From Chloroflexota bacterium (lineage in GTDB: Bacteria; Chloroflexota; Limnocylindria; QHBO01), in the NCBI GenBank assembly GCA_005882055.1, contig VBGQ01000064.1:1-17302 (forward strand): a DNA stretch of 17,302 nucleotides. The letters run 5' to 3'. Both the position numbers and the translations under genes were made by a program. How positions within the stretch are numbered: the stretch's first letter is position 1; each line of letters starts with the position of its first letter. This document shows, piece by piece, positions 1-6,225 of this stretch. Under the pieces are notes generated by a model. The model worked only from the letters and a program-made list of their open reading frames with translations. It made no database searches and had not been told where the DNA came from.

Positions 1-300
1 CATACCTTCGTCAACCAGCTGGGCGACCCGGCGAGTCATGCCCGAGCGCGAGATGAGGGCGCGGTTCGCCAAATCCGTCATGCGCAACTCGCCGTCGGCG
101 ATCGCCAGCTGAGCCAGGACGTCGTAGTCGGCCAGCGCCAGGCCGGTCTGCTGCTCGAGATCTGTCTCGAGCTGTCGCATGAGCGTGGCGTTGGCTCGCA
201 GGAGCGATCGCCATGCCCCGATCCCGCGCCCGCCAGGGAGCTCGTTCGCGACCAGCCGGTCCACGAGTCCAGCGAGGTCCACGTCAGAAAGTACTTGCAT
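1..300 (-). CDS. MarR-family transcriptional regulator (3' end cut by window)
   Basis: The first 100 residues are visible; the C-terminus lies beyond the window. MarR proteins are about 140-160 aa dimeric winged-helix repressors that usually control a neighbouring efflux or stress gene and release DNA on binding a small ligand. Here an N-terminal dimerisation helix is followed by the helix-turn-helix: 'DYDVLAQLA', then 'RMTDLANRALISRSGMTRRV' as the DNA-recognition region, leading into the wing. The ATG at 298-300 has no Shine-Dalgarno, and its start codon lies inside a TTGC-N4-GCAA palindrome, so the mRNA is probably leaderless or has a very short leader; a TAGGCT hexamer on the minus strand at 319-314 could be the -10. 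It is divergent from the LUD/efflux/oxidoreductase operon, the classic arrangement for an autoregulated local repressor. The family call is secure; the ligand is unknown. Confidence 0.88.
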   Translation of the reverse strand, partial: MQVLSDVDLAGLVDRLVANELPGGRGIGAWRSLLRANATLMRQLETDLEQQTGLALADYDVLAQLAIADGELRMTDLANRALISRSGMTRRVAQLVDEGM

Positions 301-306
301 GTGCAA
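295..306. promoter_or_regulatory. Candidate MarR operator 1 (TTGC-N4-GCAA)
   Basis: The palindrome TTGCATGTGCAA has arms TTGC and GCAA four bases apart, the same geometry as the known Escherichia coli marO core (TTGC-N4-GCAA). It covers the start codon of the divergent marR-like gene, so binding here would block its own transcription or initiation. Family geometry is established knowledge; function here is inferred. Confidence 0.6.
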
Positions 307-324
307 CCAGATGAGCCTAAGGTG

Positions 325-338
325 TTTGCGGTTGCAAA
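325..338. promoter_or_regulatory. Candidate MarR operator 2 (TTTGC-N4-GCAAA)
   Basis: A second palindrome, TTTGCGGTTGCAAA, has the same TTGC-N4-GCAA core as operator 1. The two centres are 31 bp apart, close to three helical turns, so two dimers would sit on the same face of the DNA. An AT-rich stretch (TATATC, 339-344), a plausible -10 for the LUD operon, begins right after it, so a bound repressor would occlude that promoter. Confidence 0.62.
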
Positions 339-370
339 TATATCAGCGCAGCGGCCGGAAGGAAAGAACT

Positions 371-1021
371 GTGATTGCCGAACTCCTACCCGACGTCGAT
401 CCGGACATCGCCCGCCGTTTCGGGACTGTTGCGGATGAGGCCCGCGTGAGCCGAGCCGCGGCCGCCCTCGAAGCGAACGGATTCAACGTGCTCAGAGCTG
501 GCAACGCGGCGGAAGCGAAGCGGATCGTCCTTGGGCTCGTCCCGGACCGATCGCAGGTGCATCACGGCGCCTCACAGTCGCTCGATGTGTCAGGCATCAC
601 CGACGAGATCGATAAGTCCGGTCGATACGAGCCCCTTCGGCCACGGATCTGGAGCATGGACCGCCAGACCCAGGCCGACGAGATCCGCCGCCTGAGCTCA
701 GCGCCAGACGTGATGCTCGGCAGTGTGCACGCCGTGACCGAGACTGGATCGTTGATCGCGGCGTCGATGAGTGGCAGTCAGCTCGGCCCGTACGTGACCG
801 GGGCCGGGCGAGTCATTTTCGTTGTCGGGACCCAGAAGATCGTGTCCGACCTCGAGGACGGCCTCCGCCGGATTAACGAGTACGCCTTCCCGCTGGAGGA
901 TGCCCGCGCCCAGGCGGCATACGGCATTCGTAGCGCCGTCAACAAGGTCCTAATCATCAACCGGGAGATCACTCCTGGACGCATCACGGTCGTCTTCGTC
1001 GACGAGGTGCTCGGGTTCTAG
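371..1021 (+). CDS. LUD-domain (LutC/YkgG-type, former DUF162) protein
   Basis: A 216-aa protein starting at GTG 371, with a purine-rich ribosome site (GGAAGGAAAG) ending 4 nt upstream; the reading frame is open further upstream but would run through the divergent promoter. LUD proteins include LutC of the lactate-oxidation LutABC complex, and many are stand-alone. Seen here: an N-terminal helical part with 'LEANGFNVLRAGN', then 'VHHGASQSLDVSGI', the conserved core 'VHAVTETGSLI', 'GAGRVIFVVGTQKIV', and a C-terminal 'ITPGRITVVFVDEVLGF', which closely follows the small stand-alone LUD subfamily. No LutA or LutB partner is encoded nearby, and no ferredoxin-type cysteines are present, so lactate oxidation is not supported. 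It is first in a probable operon with an efflux pump (36-nt gap) under a MarR regulator, suggesting a role in small-molecule stress. Family sure; role unknown. Confidence 0.85.
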   Translation: MIAELLPDVDPDIARRFGTVADEARVSRAAAALEANGFNVLRAGNAAEAKRIVLGLVPDRSQVHHGASQSLDVSGITDEIDKSGRYEPLRPRIWSMDRQTQADEIRRLSSAPDVMLGSVHAVTETGSLIAASMSGSQLGPYVTGAGRVIFVVGTQKIVSDLEDGLRRINEYAFPLEDARAQAAYGIRSAVNKVLIINREITPGRITVVFVDEVLGF

Positions 1022-1057
1022 CGCAAGCAAAGAACACCCAAGGAGCGACCTCGAATC

Positions 1058-2551
1058 ATGCCCGCGCTCTCGCGAACTTCTCCCGCCGGTGGCGATTCGC
1101 GCTGGCTCGCCCTCCTCGTCCTGTGCGCCGGAATGCTGATGATCGTCCTCGATGCGACGATCGTGAACGTCGCGCTTCCCTCGATCCGGAACGATCTTGG
1201 TTTCGCGCAGTCGAGCCTGGCCTGGGTCGTTAATGCCTACCTGATCGCCTTCGGTGGCGTCTTGCTGCTTGCGGGACGGCTCGGCGACCTCCTCGGTCGG
1301 CGACAGGTCTTCCTGGCGGGCATCGCGCTGTTCACGGCAGCCTCGCTTCTTTGTGGGTTGTCCATCGGCCAGGAGATGCTGGTCGCGGCGCGGTTCATCC
1401 AAGGCGTCGGAGGCGCGTTGACCTCGGCGGTCATCCTCAGCATGGTCGTGACCATGTTCGGCGAGCCGCGCGAGCGGGCACTCGCGATCGGCATCTACAG
1501 CTTCGTCGCGGCAGCCGGCGCGTCGATCGGGCTTCTGGCCGGCGGTTTCCTGACCCAGGCGCTCAACTGGCACTGGATCTTTCTGGTCAACGTCCCGATC
1601 GGCGTCGCCACCGCGTTCTTTGCCCTGCGGTTGCTCGAGTCCGATCGCGGGATCGGGCTCGGCAAGGGCGCCGATGTGGTCGGTGCCCTCCTGGTGACCG
1701 CGGCGCTGTTGCTCGGGGTTTACACGATCATCCGGACGACCGACTTCGGGTGGGGATCGGCCCACACACTCGGGTTCGGGGCGGTGGCGATCGGATCGCT
1801 CGTCGCCTTCGTGGCCCGCGAGTCGCGGACGGCGAACCCGCTCATCCCATTCCGCGTCTTCGGATCGCGCAACGTGTCCGGGGCCAATGTCGTGCTGGTG
1901 CTGATCTTCGGCGCGATGTTCGGCATGTTCTTCCTAGGCAGCCTGTTCTTTCAGCGGGTGCTTGGATACGACCCGCTCGCCATCGGGCTCGCCTTCCTGC
2001 CCTTCAGCGTCTCCATTGCCATTCTTTCCTTCGCGTCTGCGCCGCTCATCACCCGCTTCGGCGCCCGGGCGGTCCTCTTGCCGAGCCTCGCGCTCATGGC
2101 GCTCGGGTTGTTGCTCTTCGCGCGGGTGCCGGTGGAAGCTGACTACGTCACGGATGTTCTGCGCGCGAACCTCCCGCTTGGGGTGGGCTTCGGCCTCGCG
2201 TTCCCGTCGCTGATGGCGCTTGGGATGGCGGGCGCCAGCGAGCGCGATTCGGGCCTCGCTTCCGGGCTGCTCATGACCGCCCAGCAGGTCGGTGGAGCGC
2301 TGGGCCTGTCGATCCTCGCTTCGCTCTCGGCGTCGCAGGCGAACGGGCTGCTGGCCGCGTCGGTCGCCGAGCCAGAGGCGCTGACGAGGGGGTACCAACT
2401 GTCGTTCGCCATCGGCGCCGGACTCGTGCTCGTCGCGCTCGTGGTCGCGGCCACGGTCCTGCGCCCGGCCGAGGACGCGGAGGAAGACCCTGTGGCGGAG
2501 CGCGACCGGCCACTCGGAGAAGTGGCCGTGCCCGGCGCGCGGGTCCCATAG
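1058..2551 (+). CDS. DHA2-family (EmrB/QacA-type, 14-TM) MFS drug efflux transporter
   Basis: A 497-aa integral membrane protein that would export hydrophobic or cationic compounds in exchange for protons. ATG 1058 is preceded by AAGGAG (1040-1045). TM1 carries the family motif 'LDATIVNVALP' (motif D1); the loop after TM2 has motif A 'GRLGDLLGRRQVF'; the TM5 region has a motif C-like 'GASIGLLAGGFL' in which the usual Pro is Leu. About 14 hydrophobic segments can be counted, and the length is typical of DHA2 pumps. The last ~30 residues are a charged cytoplasmic tail. It sits between the LUD gene and the Gal80-like gene, and the next start follows 2 nt after its stop, so it is almost certainly cotranscribed with both. 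With the divergent MarR gene and operators, a repressor-controlled efflux pump is the best reading. The substrate cannot be predicted. Confidence 0.93.
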   Translation: MPALSRTSPAGGDSRWLALLVLCAGMLMIVLDATIVNVALPSIRNDLGFAQSSLAWVVNAYLIAFGGVLLLAGRLGDLLGRRQVFLAGIALFTAASLLCGLSIGQEMLVAARFIQGVGGALTSAVILSMVVTMFGEPRERALAIGIYSFVAAAGASIGLLAGGFLTQALNWHWIFLVNVPIGVATAFFALRLLESDRGIGLGKGADVVGALLVTAALLLGVYTIIRTTDFGWGSAHTLGFGAVAIGSLVAFVARESRTANPLIPFRVFGSRNVSGANVVLVLIFGAMFGMFFLGSLFFQRVLGYDPLAIGLAFLPFSVSIAILSFASAPLITRFGARAVLLPSLALMALGLLLFARVPVEADYVTDVLRANLPLGVGFGLAFPSLMALGMAGASERDSGLASGLLMTAQQVGGALGLSILASLSASQANGLLAASVAEPEALTRGYQLSFAIGAGLVLVALVVAATVLRPAEDAEEDPVAERDRPLGEVAVPGARVP

Positions 2552-2553
2552 CC

Positions 2554-3666
2554 GTGCCTGGGTCGAAGCTCGGCGTCGGGATCATCGGTGTCAACCCTGC
2601 CTGGGGCTGGGCGGCCACCGCTCACATCCCGGCCCTGCGCGCACTATCGAACTACTACGAGATCCGGGCACTCAGCGCGAGCAGCCCGGAAGCCGCGCGC
2701 GCCGCCGGCGAGGCGTTCGGAGTCGCCGCCGTCTTCTCGCACCACGCTGAGATGGTGGAGCAGCCCGATGTCGACGTCGTCGCCGTTACGGTCAAGGTCC
2801 CGCACCATCGAGAGCTCGTCTCGGCCGCACTCGCCGCCGGGACGGCCGTCTATTGCGAGTGGCCGCTCGGCCGCGACCTCGACGACGCGAGAGCGATGGC
2901 TGCGCTCGCTGCCGAGCTAGGCCTTCGGACGGTCGTCGGATTGCAGGCCCGCCAGGCGCCGGCGATCGAATTCGTCAGGGAGCTGCTGAGCAACGGTTAC
3001 GTCGGCGAAGTCCTATCCACGACCATGATCGGCGTGTCAGTCGCAGGCGATGTCGTGGTCCAACCGAATGTCTACATGCTCGATGCAAACAACGGGGCCA
3101 ACCTGCTCACCGTCGCGGTCGGCCACAGCCTGGATTCCCTCAATTACGTCCTGGGTGAGTTCGTCGAGCTATCGGCACTATCCGCGATTCGCCGGCCGCT
3201 GATCACTGCCGAAAAGACCCGCGAGCAGATCGTGAAAACGGCCGCCGACCAGATCGCCGTCATCGGCACACTGGCGTCCGGCGTAACCGCGAGCATCCAT
3301 GTCCGTGAGGCTGTGGCCGGTGGCTTCGGGTTGGTCTGGGAGATCAATGGAACGGAAGGAACGCTCCGGATCACGGCTGAGGCCGCATTGCCCGAGATCT
3401 TTCCGCTAGTGGTCGCCGGAGCGCGTGGTGGGGGCGAGCCCGCGGAGCTTGCCGTCCCGGCCGCGCTGATGCAGAAGTGGCCCGCTCTCGCTAGCCTCGA
3501 AGGAACGCCCGCTTACAACGTCGGGCGTGCCTATGCTGCGTTCGCAGCAGACATCGCCAACGGGACTCATACAGTGCCCGACTTCGCCGATGCCGTCCGA
3601 CGACACGAGGTCATCGCCGCCATTGAGAGGGCGGCGGCAACAGGGGAACGCGTGACGCGTAGCTAG
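2554..3666 (+). CDS. Gal80-like Gfo/Idh/MocA-family protein (probable NAD(P)-binding oxidoreductase)
   Basis: A 370-aa protein starting at GTG 2554, 2 nt after the efflux-pump stop, so translationally coupled. The N-terminal Rossmann fold shows 'GVGIIGVNPAWGWAATAHI' (residues 7-25), a modified glycine-rich dinucleotide loop, followed by 'VDVVAVTVKVPHHRELV'. The C-terminal half is the alpha/beta domain of the family, with 'GLQARQAPAI', 'NGANLLTVAVGHSLD' and 'EINGTEGTLRI'. These blocks resemble the fungal regulator Gal80 and its bacterial relatives more than sugar dehydrogenases such as Gfo. The usual E-K-P motif, whose Lys takes part in catalysis, reads E102-W103-P104, so ordinary dehydrogenase chemistry is doubtful. 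It may bind a dinucleotide as a sensor, or catalyse a different reaction. Family secure; substrate and activity unknown. Confidence 0.83.
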   Translation: MPGSKLGVGIIGVNPAWGWAATAHIPALRALSNYYEIRALSASSPEAARAAGEAFGVAAVFSHHAEMVEQPDVDVVAVTVKVPHHRELVSAALAAGTAVYCEWPLGRDLDDARAMAALAAELGLRTVVGLQARQAPAIEFVRELLSNGYVGEVLSTTMIGVSVAGDVVVQPNVYMLDANNGANLLTVAVGHSLDSLNYVLGEFVELSALSAIRRPLITAEKTREQIVKTAADQIAVIGTLASGVTASIHVREAVAGGFGLVWEINGTEGTLRITAEAALPEIFPLVVAGARGGGEPAELAVPAALMQKWPALASLEGTPAYNVGRAYAAFAADIANGTHTVPDFADAVRRHEVIAAIERAAATGERVTRS

Positions 3667-3692
3667 CTGCGCGGATGCGAGGCGCCATTCAC

Positions 3693-3727
3693 GCGAAACC
3701 CAGAGCGCATAACTGTGCGTGTTTCGC
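3693..3727 (+). terminator. Nested hairpin downstream of the efflux operon, possible terminator
   Basis: The outer arms are GCGAAAC (3693-3699) and GTTTCGC (3721-3727), a perfect 7-bp stem. Inside it CGCA (3706-3709) pairs with TGCG (3716-3719). It begins 26 nt after the Gal80-like stop codon. There is no T-tract, so it would be an atypical or processing hairpin rather than a textbook intrinsic terminator. Confidence 0.4.
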
Positions 3728-3768
3728 TCGGGTCCCCACGAGGGATAGCACAGCGCTGAGGCGGAGAG

Positions 3769-3808
3769 GCTTGGAAGGCTGCCGCACTACCAACTGAGCT
3801 ACTCCCGC
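3769..3808 (-). pseudogene. Truncated tRNA-Gly(UCC) 5' half
   Basis: Read on the minus strand from 3808, the sequence starts GCGGGAGTAGCTCAGTTGG and continues through TAGTGC to CCTTCCAAGC. This matches positions 1 to about 40 of a bacterial tRNA-Gly: acceptor 5' strand, D-arm with AGTTGGTAG, and anticodon loop CTTCCAA with anticodon UCC. After position 40 the match stops: the 3' half of the anticodon stem does not pair, there is no T-loop (GTTCRA), and no complementary CTCCCGC acceptor strand appears downstream. The D-stem also has one T-T mismatch (GTGC instead of GAGC). It therefore cannot fold into a tRNA and is a relic. An intron-split gene was considered, but the required 3' acceptor sequence is absent down to the neighbouring gene. 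Confidence 0.72.
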
Positions 3809-3841
3809 TCGGAACGGGGCGTGGCGAAACATCATCACTTG

Positions 3842-3934
3842 GACCCGATCCCAGCTCGGACCAAAACCGATGAGACGCGCCAGCGACGGATTGCGAAGTC
3901 GGTCGCGGCCTTGAGGGAAGGGCGCCTTCGCTGA
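3842..3934 (+). pseudogene. C-terminal remnant of a YdeI/OmdA-family gene
   Basis: A short open stretch of 30 codons ends at TGA 3932-3934. It contains 'DETRQRRIAKSVAALREGR', which resembles the conserved C-terminal tail of YdeI/OmdA-type proteins (usually near 'PETRxRRIxKxVxxLxxG'). No start codon or upstream body of the protein exists: the sequence before it is the tRNA fragment and unrelated bases. I read it as the surviving 3' end of a deleted gene. The assignment rests on one motif, so it is moderate. Confidence 0.45.
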
Positions 3935-3993
3935 CGCGCGGCAGAGCCGCGGATAGACTCAGAAGGCTGCGCTAGCGATCAGGTAACAACTGC

Positions 3994-4021
3994 AAAAAGC
4001 GTGGAGCGGCCACTAGGCCGC
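3994..4021 (-). terminator. Hairpin plus T-run, candidate terminator of the minus-strand gene
   Basis: On the minus strand a perfect 6-bp stem GCGGCC-TAGT-GGCCGC (4021-4006) is followed, after 7 nt, by TTTTT (3998-3994). It lies about 150 nt downstream of the stop at 4173. The stem-to-T spacing is longer than ideal, so it is only a candidate. A second GC-rich hairpin (4025-4038) lies just upstream in the same transcript. Confidence 0.35.
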
Positions 4022-4172
4022 GCGGGCCCACAAGGGCCTCGCGCAACCCGTATCCTCGCCCGTCGGCGATGGCGGCCAGGTCAGGGCGCTGTAGGTCAAG
4101 GAGTGCCAGATAGCCCGGCGGCTGGCATGGGGCCGGCCGCCGGGGCATGGGTTTACGGGGATGCGAGTCGGC

Positions 4173-4784
4173 CTAGTGAGGTCCGCCTCGCAAGCCGTTG
4201 TTGACCTGGTCGGTGGCGCGCTGGGTGACCTGACTCTTCATGGCGTCGGCCTGGGCCTGGGTCAGACGACCGGCCTTGACGTCGGCCTGCAGCTCGGACA
4301 GGCCATCGGCCACCAACGCGTCGATCACCTTCTGGACCGCCACACCGTGGGCGGTCGCCACTTGGGCCGGCGTCTTGCCGGCGTTGAGCTCGGTCAGCAG
4401 CTGGGCCTCGGTGATGCCGATGGCTTTGGCGACGACCGAGGTGTCACTGACCGCCTCGGAGTGGCCCCGAGCGCCGTAGCCGGTACCGCCACGCGAGGTG
4501 GAGGGAGAGGACGACGGCGTCGCCGATGGGGACGCTGCACTTGCGGCCAGCGGCCCAAGGACCGCCGCACCACCCGCGCCGCTGACAAGTAAGGCGCCGG
4601 CGACCACCGCCTTTGCTGCGCGACCCATCCGCCTCGACGGCGCTAGGGTCACCCCCGGCTCAGCCGACGCGGCTGGCTCGATCGCTGCCGGCTCGGCCGG
4701 CTCGCCCGGCTCGTTCGCCGCCTGATTCGCGGGCTCCGGCGAGTCTGGCCCGGTGAAACCGTTGTTTCGATCATGGATAGTCAT
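4173..4784 (-). CDS. Membrane-anchored secreted protein with Pro/Glu/Ala-rich N-terminus, unknown function
   Basis: A 203-aa protein. ATG 4784 was chosen because AGGAGG stands 6 nt upstream of it; longer frames upstream lack such a site. Residues 14-45 are a low-complexity Pro/Glu/Ala segment, then basic 'RRMGRAAK' leads into a single hydrophobic segment (about 58-84). A Ser/Pro/Thr/Gly-rich linker follows (85-110). The C-terminal domain (about 120-195) is helical: 'ITEAQLLTELNAGKTPAQVA' then 'VQKVIDALVADGLSELQADV' and 'GRLTQAQADAM'. This helical block resembles repeats found singly or in tandem in many secreted actinobacterial proteins of unknown function; only one copy is present here. The long stretch before the hydrophobic segment makes a cleaved signal peptide unlikely; an N-in membrane anchor is more probable. 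It is divergent from the redox operon across 189 bp, so shared control is possible but unproven. Confidence 0.75.
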   Translation of the reverse strand: MTIHDRNNGFTGPDSPEPANQAANEPGEPAEPAAIEPAASAEPGVTLAPSRRMGRAAKAVVAGALLVSGAGGAAVLGPLAASAASPSATPSSSPSTSRGGTGYGARGHSEAVSDTSVVAKAIGITEAQLLTELNAGKTPAQVATAHGVAVQKVIDALVADGLSELQADVKAGRLTQAQADAMKSQVTQRATDQVNNGLRGGPH

Positions 4785-4973
4785 GGTTCGCCTCCTGGCA
4801 TGTGGCTGACGGCTGGCGATCGCGAATCCGTGTCTCGGGACGCGCCGCCAACGTGCGTTCATGCCGCCATGCTCGGCAGGCAACCTTGCGGTCCGGTTAC
4901 GCCTCCATCTCAGGCCCATCACGAACTTGCCGCGTAATCGGTCCGAAAGGTTCCCCTCCTCACCATCCCGGCT

Positions 4974-5285
4974 ATGCAGCACGCGCAACGCCTGACTCCG
5001 GCCGACCGCAGCCGGGCCGTCCAACGACTCAGAACCGCCACCGTGGGCGCCACCCTGGCCGGCTTCGCCGCCACCTTTGGCATCGGCTGGGTGGCCGCGG
5101 TTAGCAACCCGGGAAGCCAGGCGACGGCCGCGAGCCAACCCACGGCGACGCCCAGCAGCGGGACGAGCTCCGCGAGCAGCTCCGCTAGCACCGACACGAC
5201 CACCAATGACTCACCCCTGCAATCGAGCGGCTCGATCGGCTTATCCACGGGCGGCTCTGGCCAGGCGACGAGCGGCGGGTCCTGA
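4974..5285 (+). CDS. Small membrane protein with Ser/Thr-rich extracytoplasmic tail ending TSGGS
   Basis: A 103-aa protein and the first gene of the redox operon; its stop is 1 nt before the apbE start. It has a basic N-terminus ('RSRAVQRLRTAT'), one transmembrane segment (about residues 24-44, 'VGATLAGFAATFGIGWVAAV'), then a Ser/Thr/Gly-rich low-complexity tail to the end. No Shine-Dalgarno precedes ATG 4974. Neighbouring proteins in similar operons often carry an FMN_bind domain after such an anchor and linker; that domain is absent here. The last residues, 'QATSGGS', partly resemble the Ser/Thr-Gly-Ala-Ser/Thr end of the ApbE flavinylation motif, so the tail could be a minimal flavin acceptor; this is a hypothesis. 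It may otherwise be a structural partner of the ferric-reductase-like protein. Confidence 0.72.
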   Translation: MQHAQRLTPADRSRAVQRLRTATVGATLAGFAATFGIGWVAAVSNPGSQATAASQPTATPSSGTSSASSSASTDTTTNDSPLQSSGSIGLSTGGSGQATSGGS

Positions 5286-5286
5286 G

Positions 5287-6225
5287 ATGACGGAGAACGC
5301 GACATGGCGCGCACTAGGTACCACCGTCAGGCTCGTGGTCGCTGATGGCGAGATGGCACACGCCCGGAGGTCGGTCGCCAACCTGCTTGACCGGGTGGAC
5401 CGCACCTACAGCCGCTTTCGGCCGGATAGTGAGCTGAGTGTGGTGAACGCTCGCGCCGGACAGATCATCCCGATCAGCCCCTTGTTGACGTGGGCGCTGG
5501 ACGCGGCTCTGCGGGGCGCGCGTCTCACCCAAGGGCTGGTCGATCCGACCGTCGGTCACGCCATGCGGCTGATCGGCTATGACCGCGACTTCTCCCTGAT
5601 TGGCGAGGTCTCCGGCGGGTCCGATTCGCCGCTTCGGCTCGAGCCGGTGCCCGGCTGGCAGGCGGTCGAGCTGGATCCGCAGAACCGAACGGTACGCATC
5701 GCAGGCGGCGTCGAGCTCGACCTCGGGGCCGTCGGCAAAGCCTTCGCCGCCGATCTCGCCGCCCCGGCCGCGCTCGCCGGGTCTGGCGCAAGCGGCGCCC
5801 TGGTCAGTCTCGGCGGAGACATCGCGGTCGCCGGAACCCCGCCCCTCGGTGGCTGGCGCGTGCTCGTCGCGGAGGACAGCTCGCTGCCGCCGTCGGCGCA
5901 GGGCGAGGTGGTTACCATGGCGAGCGGCGCGATCGCGACCTCCAGCACCACCGTCCGTCGCTGGACGCGCGCCGGCGTCAAGCTCCACCACCTCATCGAT
6001 CCGCGGACCGGCATGCCCGCGGCCGGGCCGTGGCGGACCGCCACGGTGGCCGCCGACACCTGTGTTGACGCGAACATCGGGGCCACCGCCGCGCTGATCA
6101 TGGGCCGCGACGCCCCCGCATGGCTCAGCGAGCGTGGCCTGCCGACGCGCCTGATGGATACCGACGGCAACATCCACCGCATGGCGGGCTGGCCGGTTCC
6201 GCGCGAGGCAAGGGTGGCGTCATGA
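5287..6225 (+). CDS. apbE: ApbE, FAD:protein FMN transferase
   Basis: A 312-aa enzyme that moves FMN from FAD onto a Thr or Ser of an acceptor protein, normally extracytoplasmic. Visible family blocks are 'YSRFRPDSELSVVNA' (41-55), 'LVDPTVG' (84-90), 'ELDLGAVGKAFAADLA' (143-158, family DLGGIAKGYAVD), 'ALVSLGGDIAVAG' (171-183, usual Asn replaced by Ser), 'HHLIDPRTGMPA' (234-245) and 'TCVDANIGATAAL' (258-270) with Asp261 and Thr267 at the divalent-metal site. ATG 5287 follows the previous stop by 1 nt; a longer upstream frame overlaps the small membrane-protein gene and is not used. No signal peptide or lipobox is seen, unlike Gram-negative ApbE, so it may act in the cytoplasm or leave by another route. 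Its ATGA stop/start overlap couples it to the ferric-reductase-like gene. Confidence 0.93.
   Translation: MTENATWRALGTTVRLVVADGEMAHARRSVANLLDRVDRTYSRFRPDSELSVVNARAGQIIPISPLLTWALDAALRGARLTQGLVDPTVGHAMRLIGYDRDFSLIGEVSGGSDSPLRLEPVPGWQAVELDPQNRTVRIAGGVELDLGAVGKAFAADLAAPAALAGSGASGALVSLGGDIAVAGTPPLGGWRVLVAEDSSLPPSAQGEVVTMASGAIATSSTTVRRWTRAGVKLHHLIDPRTGMPAAGPWRTATVAADTCVDANIGATAALIMGRDAPAWLSERGLPTRLMDTDGNIHRMAGWPVPREARVAS

Larger units (their letters stand above)
3667..4172. other. 506-bp gene-free debris region between convergent genes
   Basis: No intact coding gene is supported here. The stretch contains a hairpin after the Gal80-like gene, a truncated tRNA-Gly 5' half on the minus strand, the C-terminal codons of a probable YdeI/OmdA gene on the plus strand, a CGCGGC-AGA-GCCGCG hairpin just after that remnant's stop (3937-3951), and two adjacent GC-rich hairpins (4006-4021 and 4025-4038). 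Gene relics together between convergent genes suggest a decayed insertion or deletion site. An open frame at 4001-4204 is not credible: it has no recognisable content and runs into the neighbouring gene. Confidence 0.6.

Noticed and set aside
950..1765. 271-aa minus-strand open frame opposite the LUD/efflux genes
   Set aside because: It is the mirror of a high-GC transporter gene; composition is Arg/Asp/Glu-rich low complexity with no family motif.
3769..3808. Complete or intron-containing tRNA-Gly
   Set aside because: No T-loop and no 3' acceptor strand (CTCCCGC) exist between the fragment and the neighbouring gene.
4001..4204. 67-aa plus-strand open frame in the debris region
   Set aside because: No ribosome site and no recognisable content; it overlaps the minus-strand gene and contains hairpins typical of non-coding DNA.
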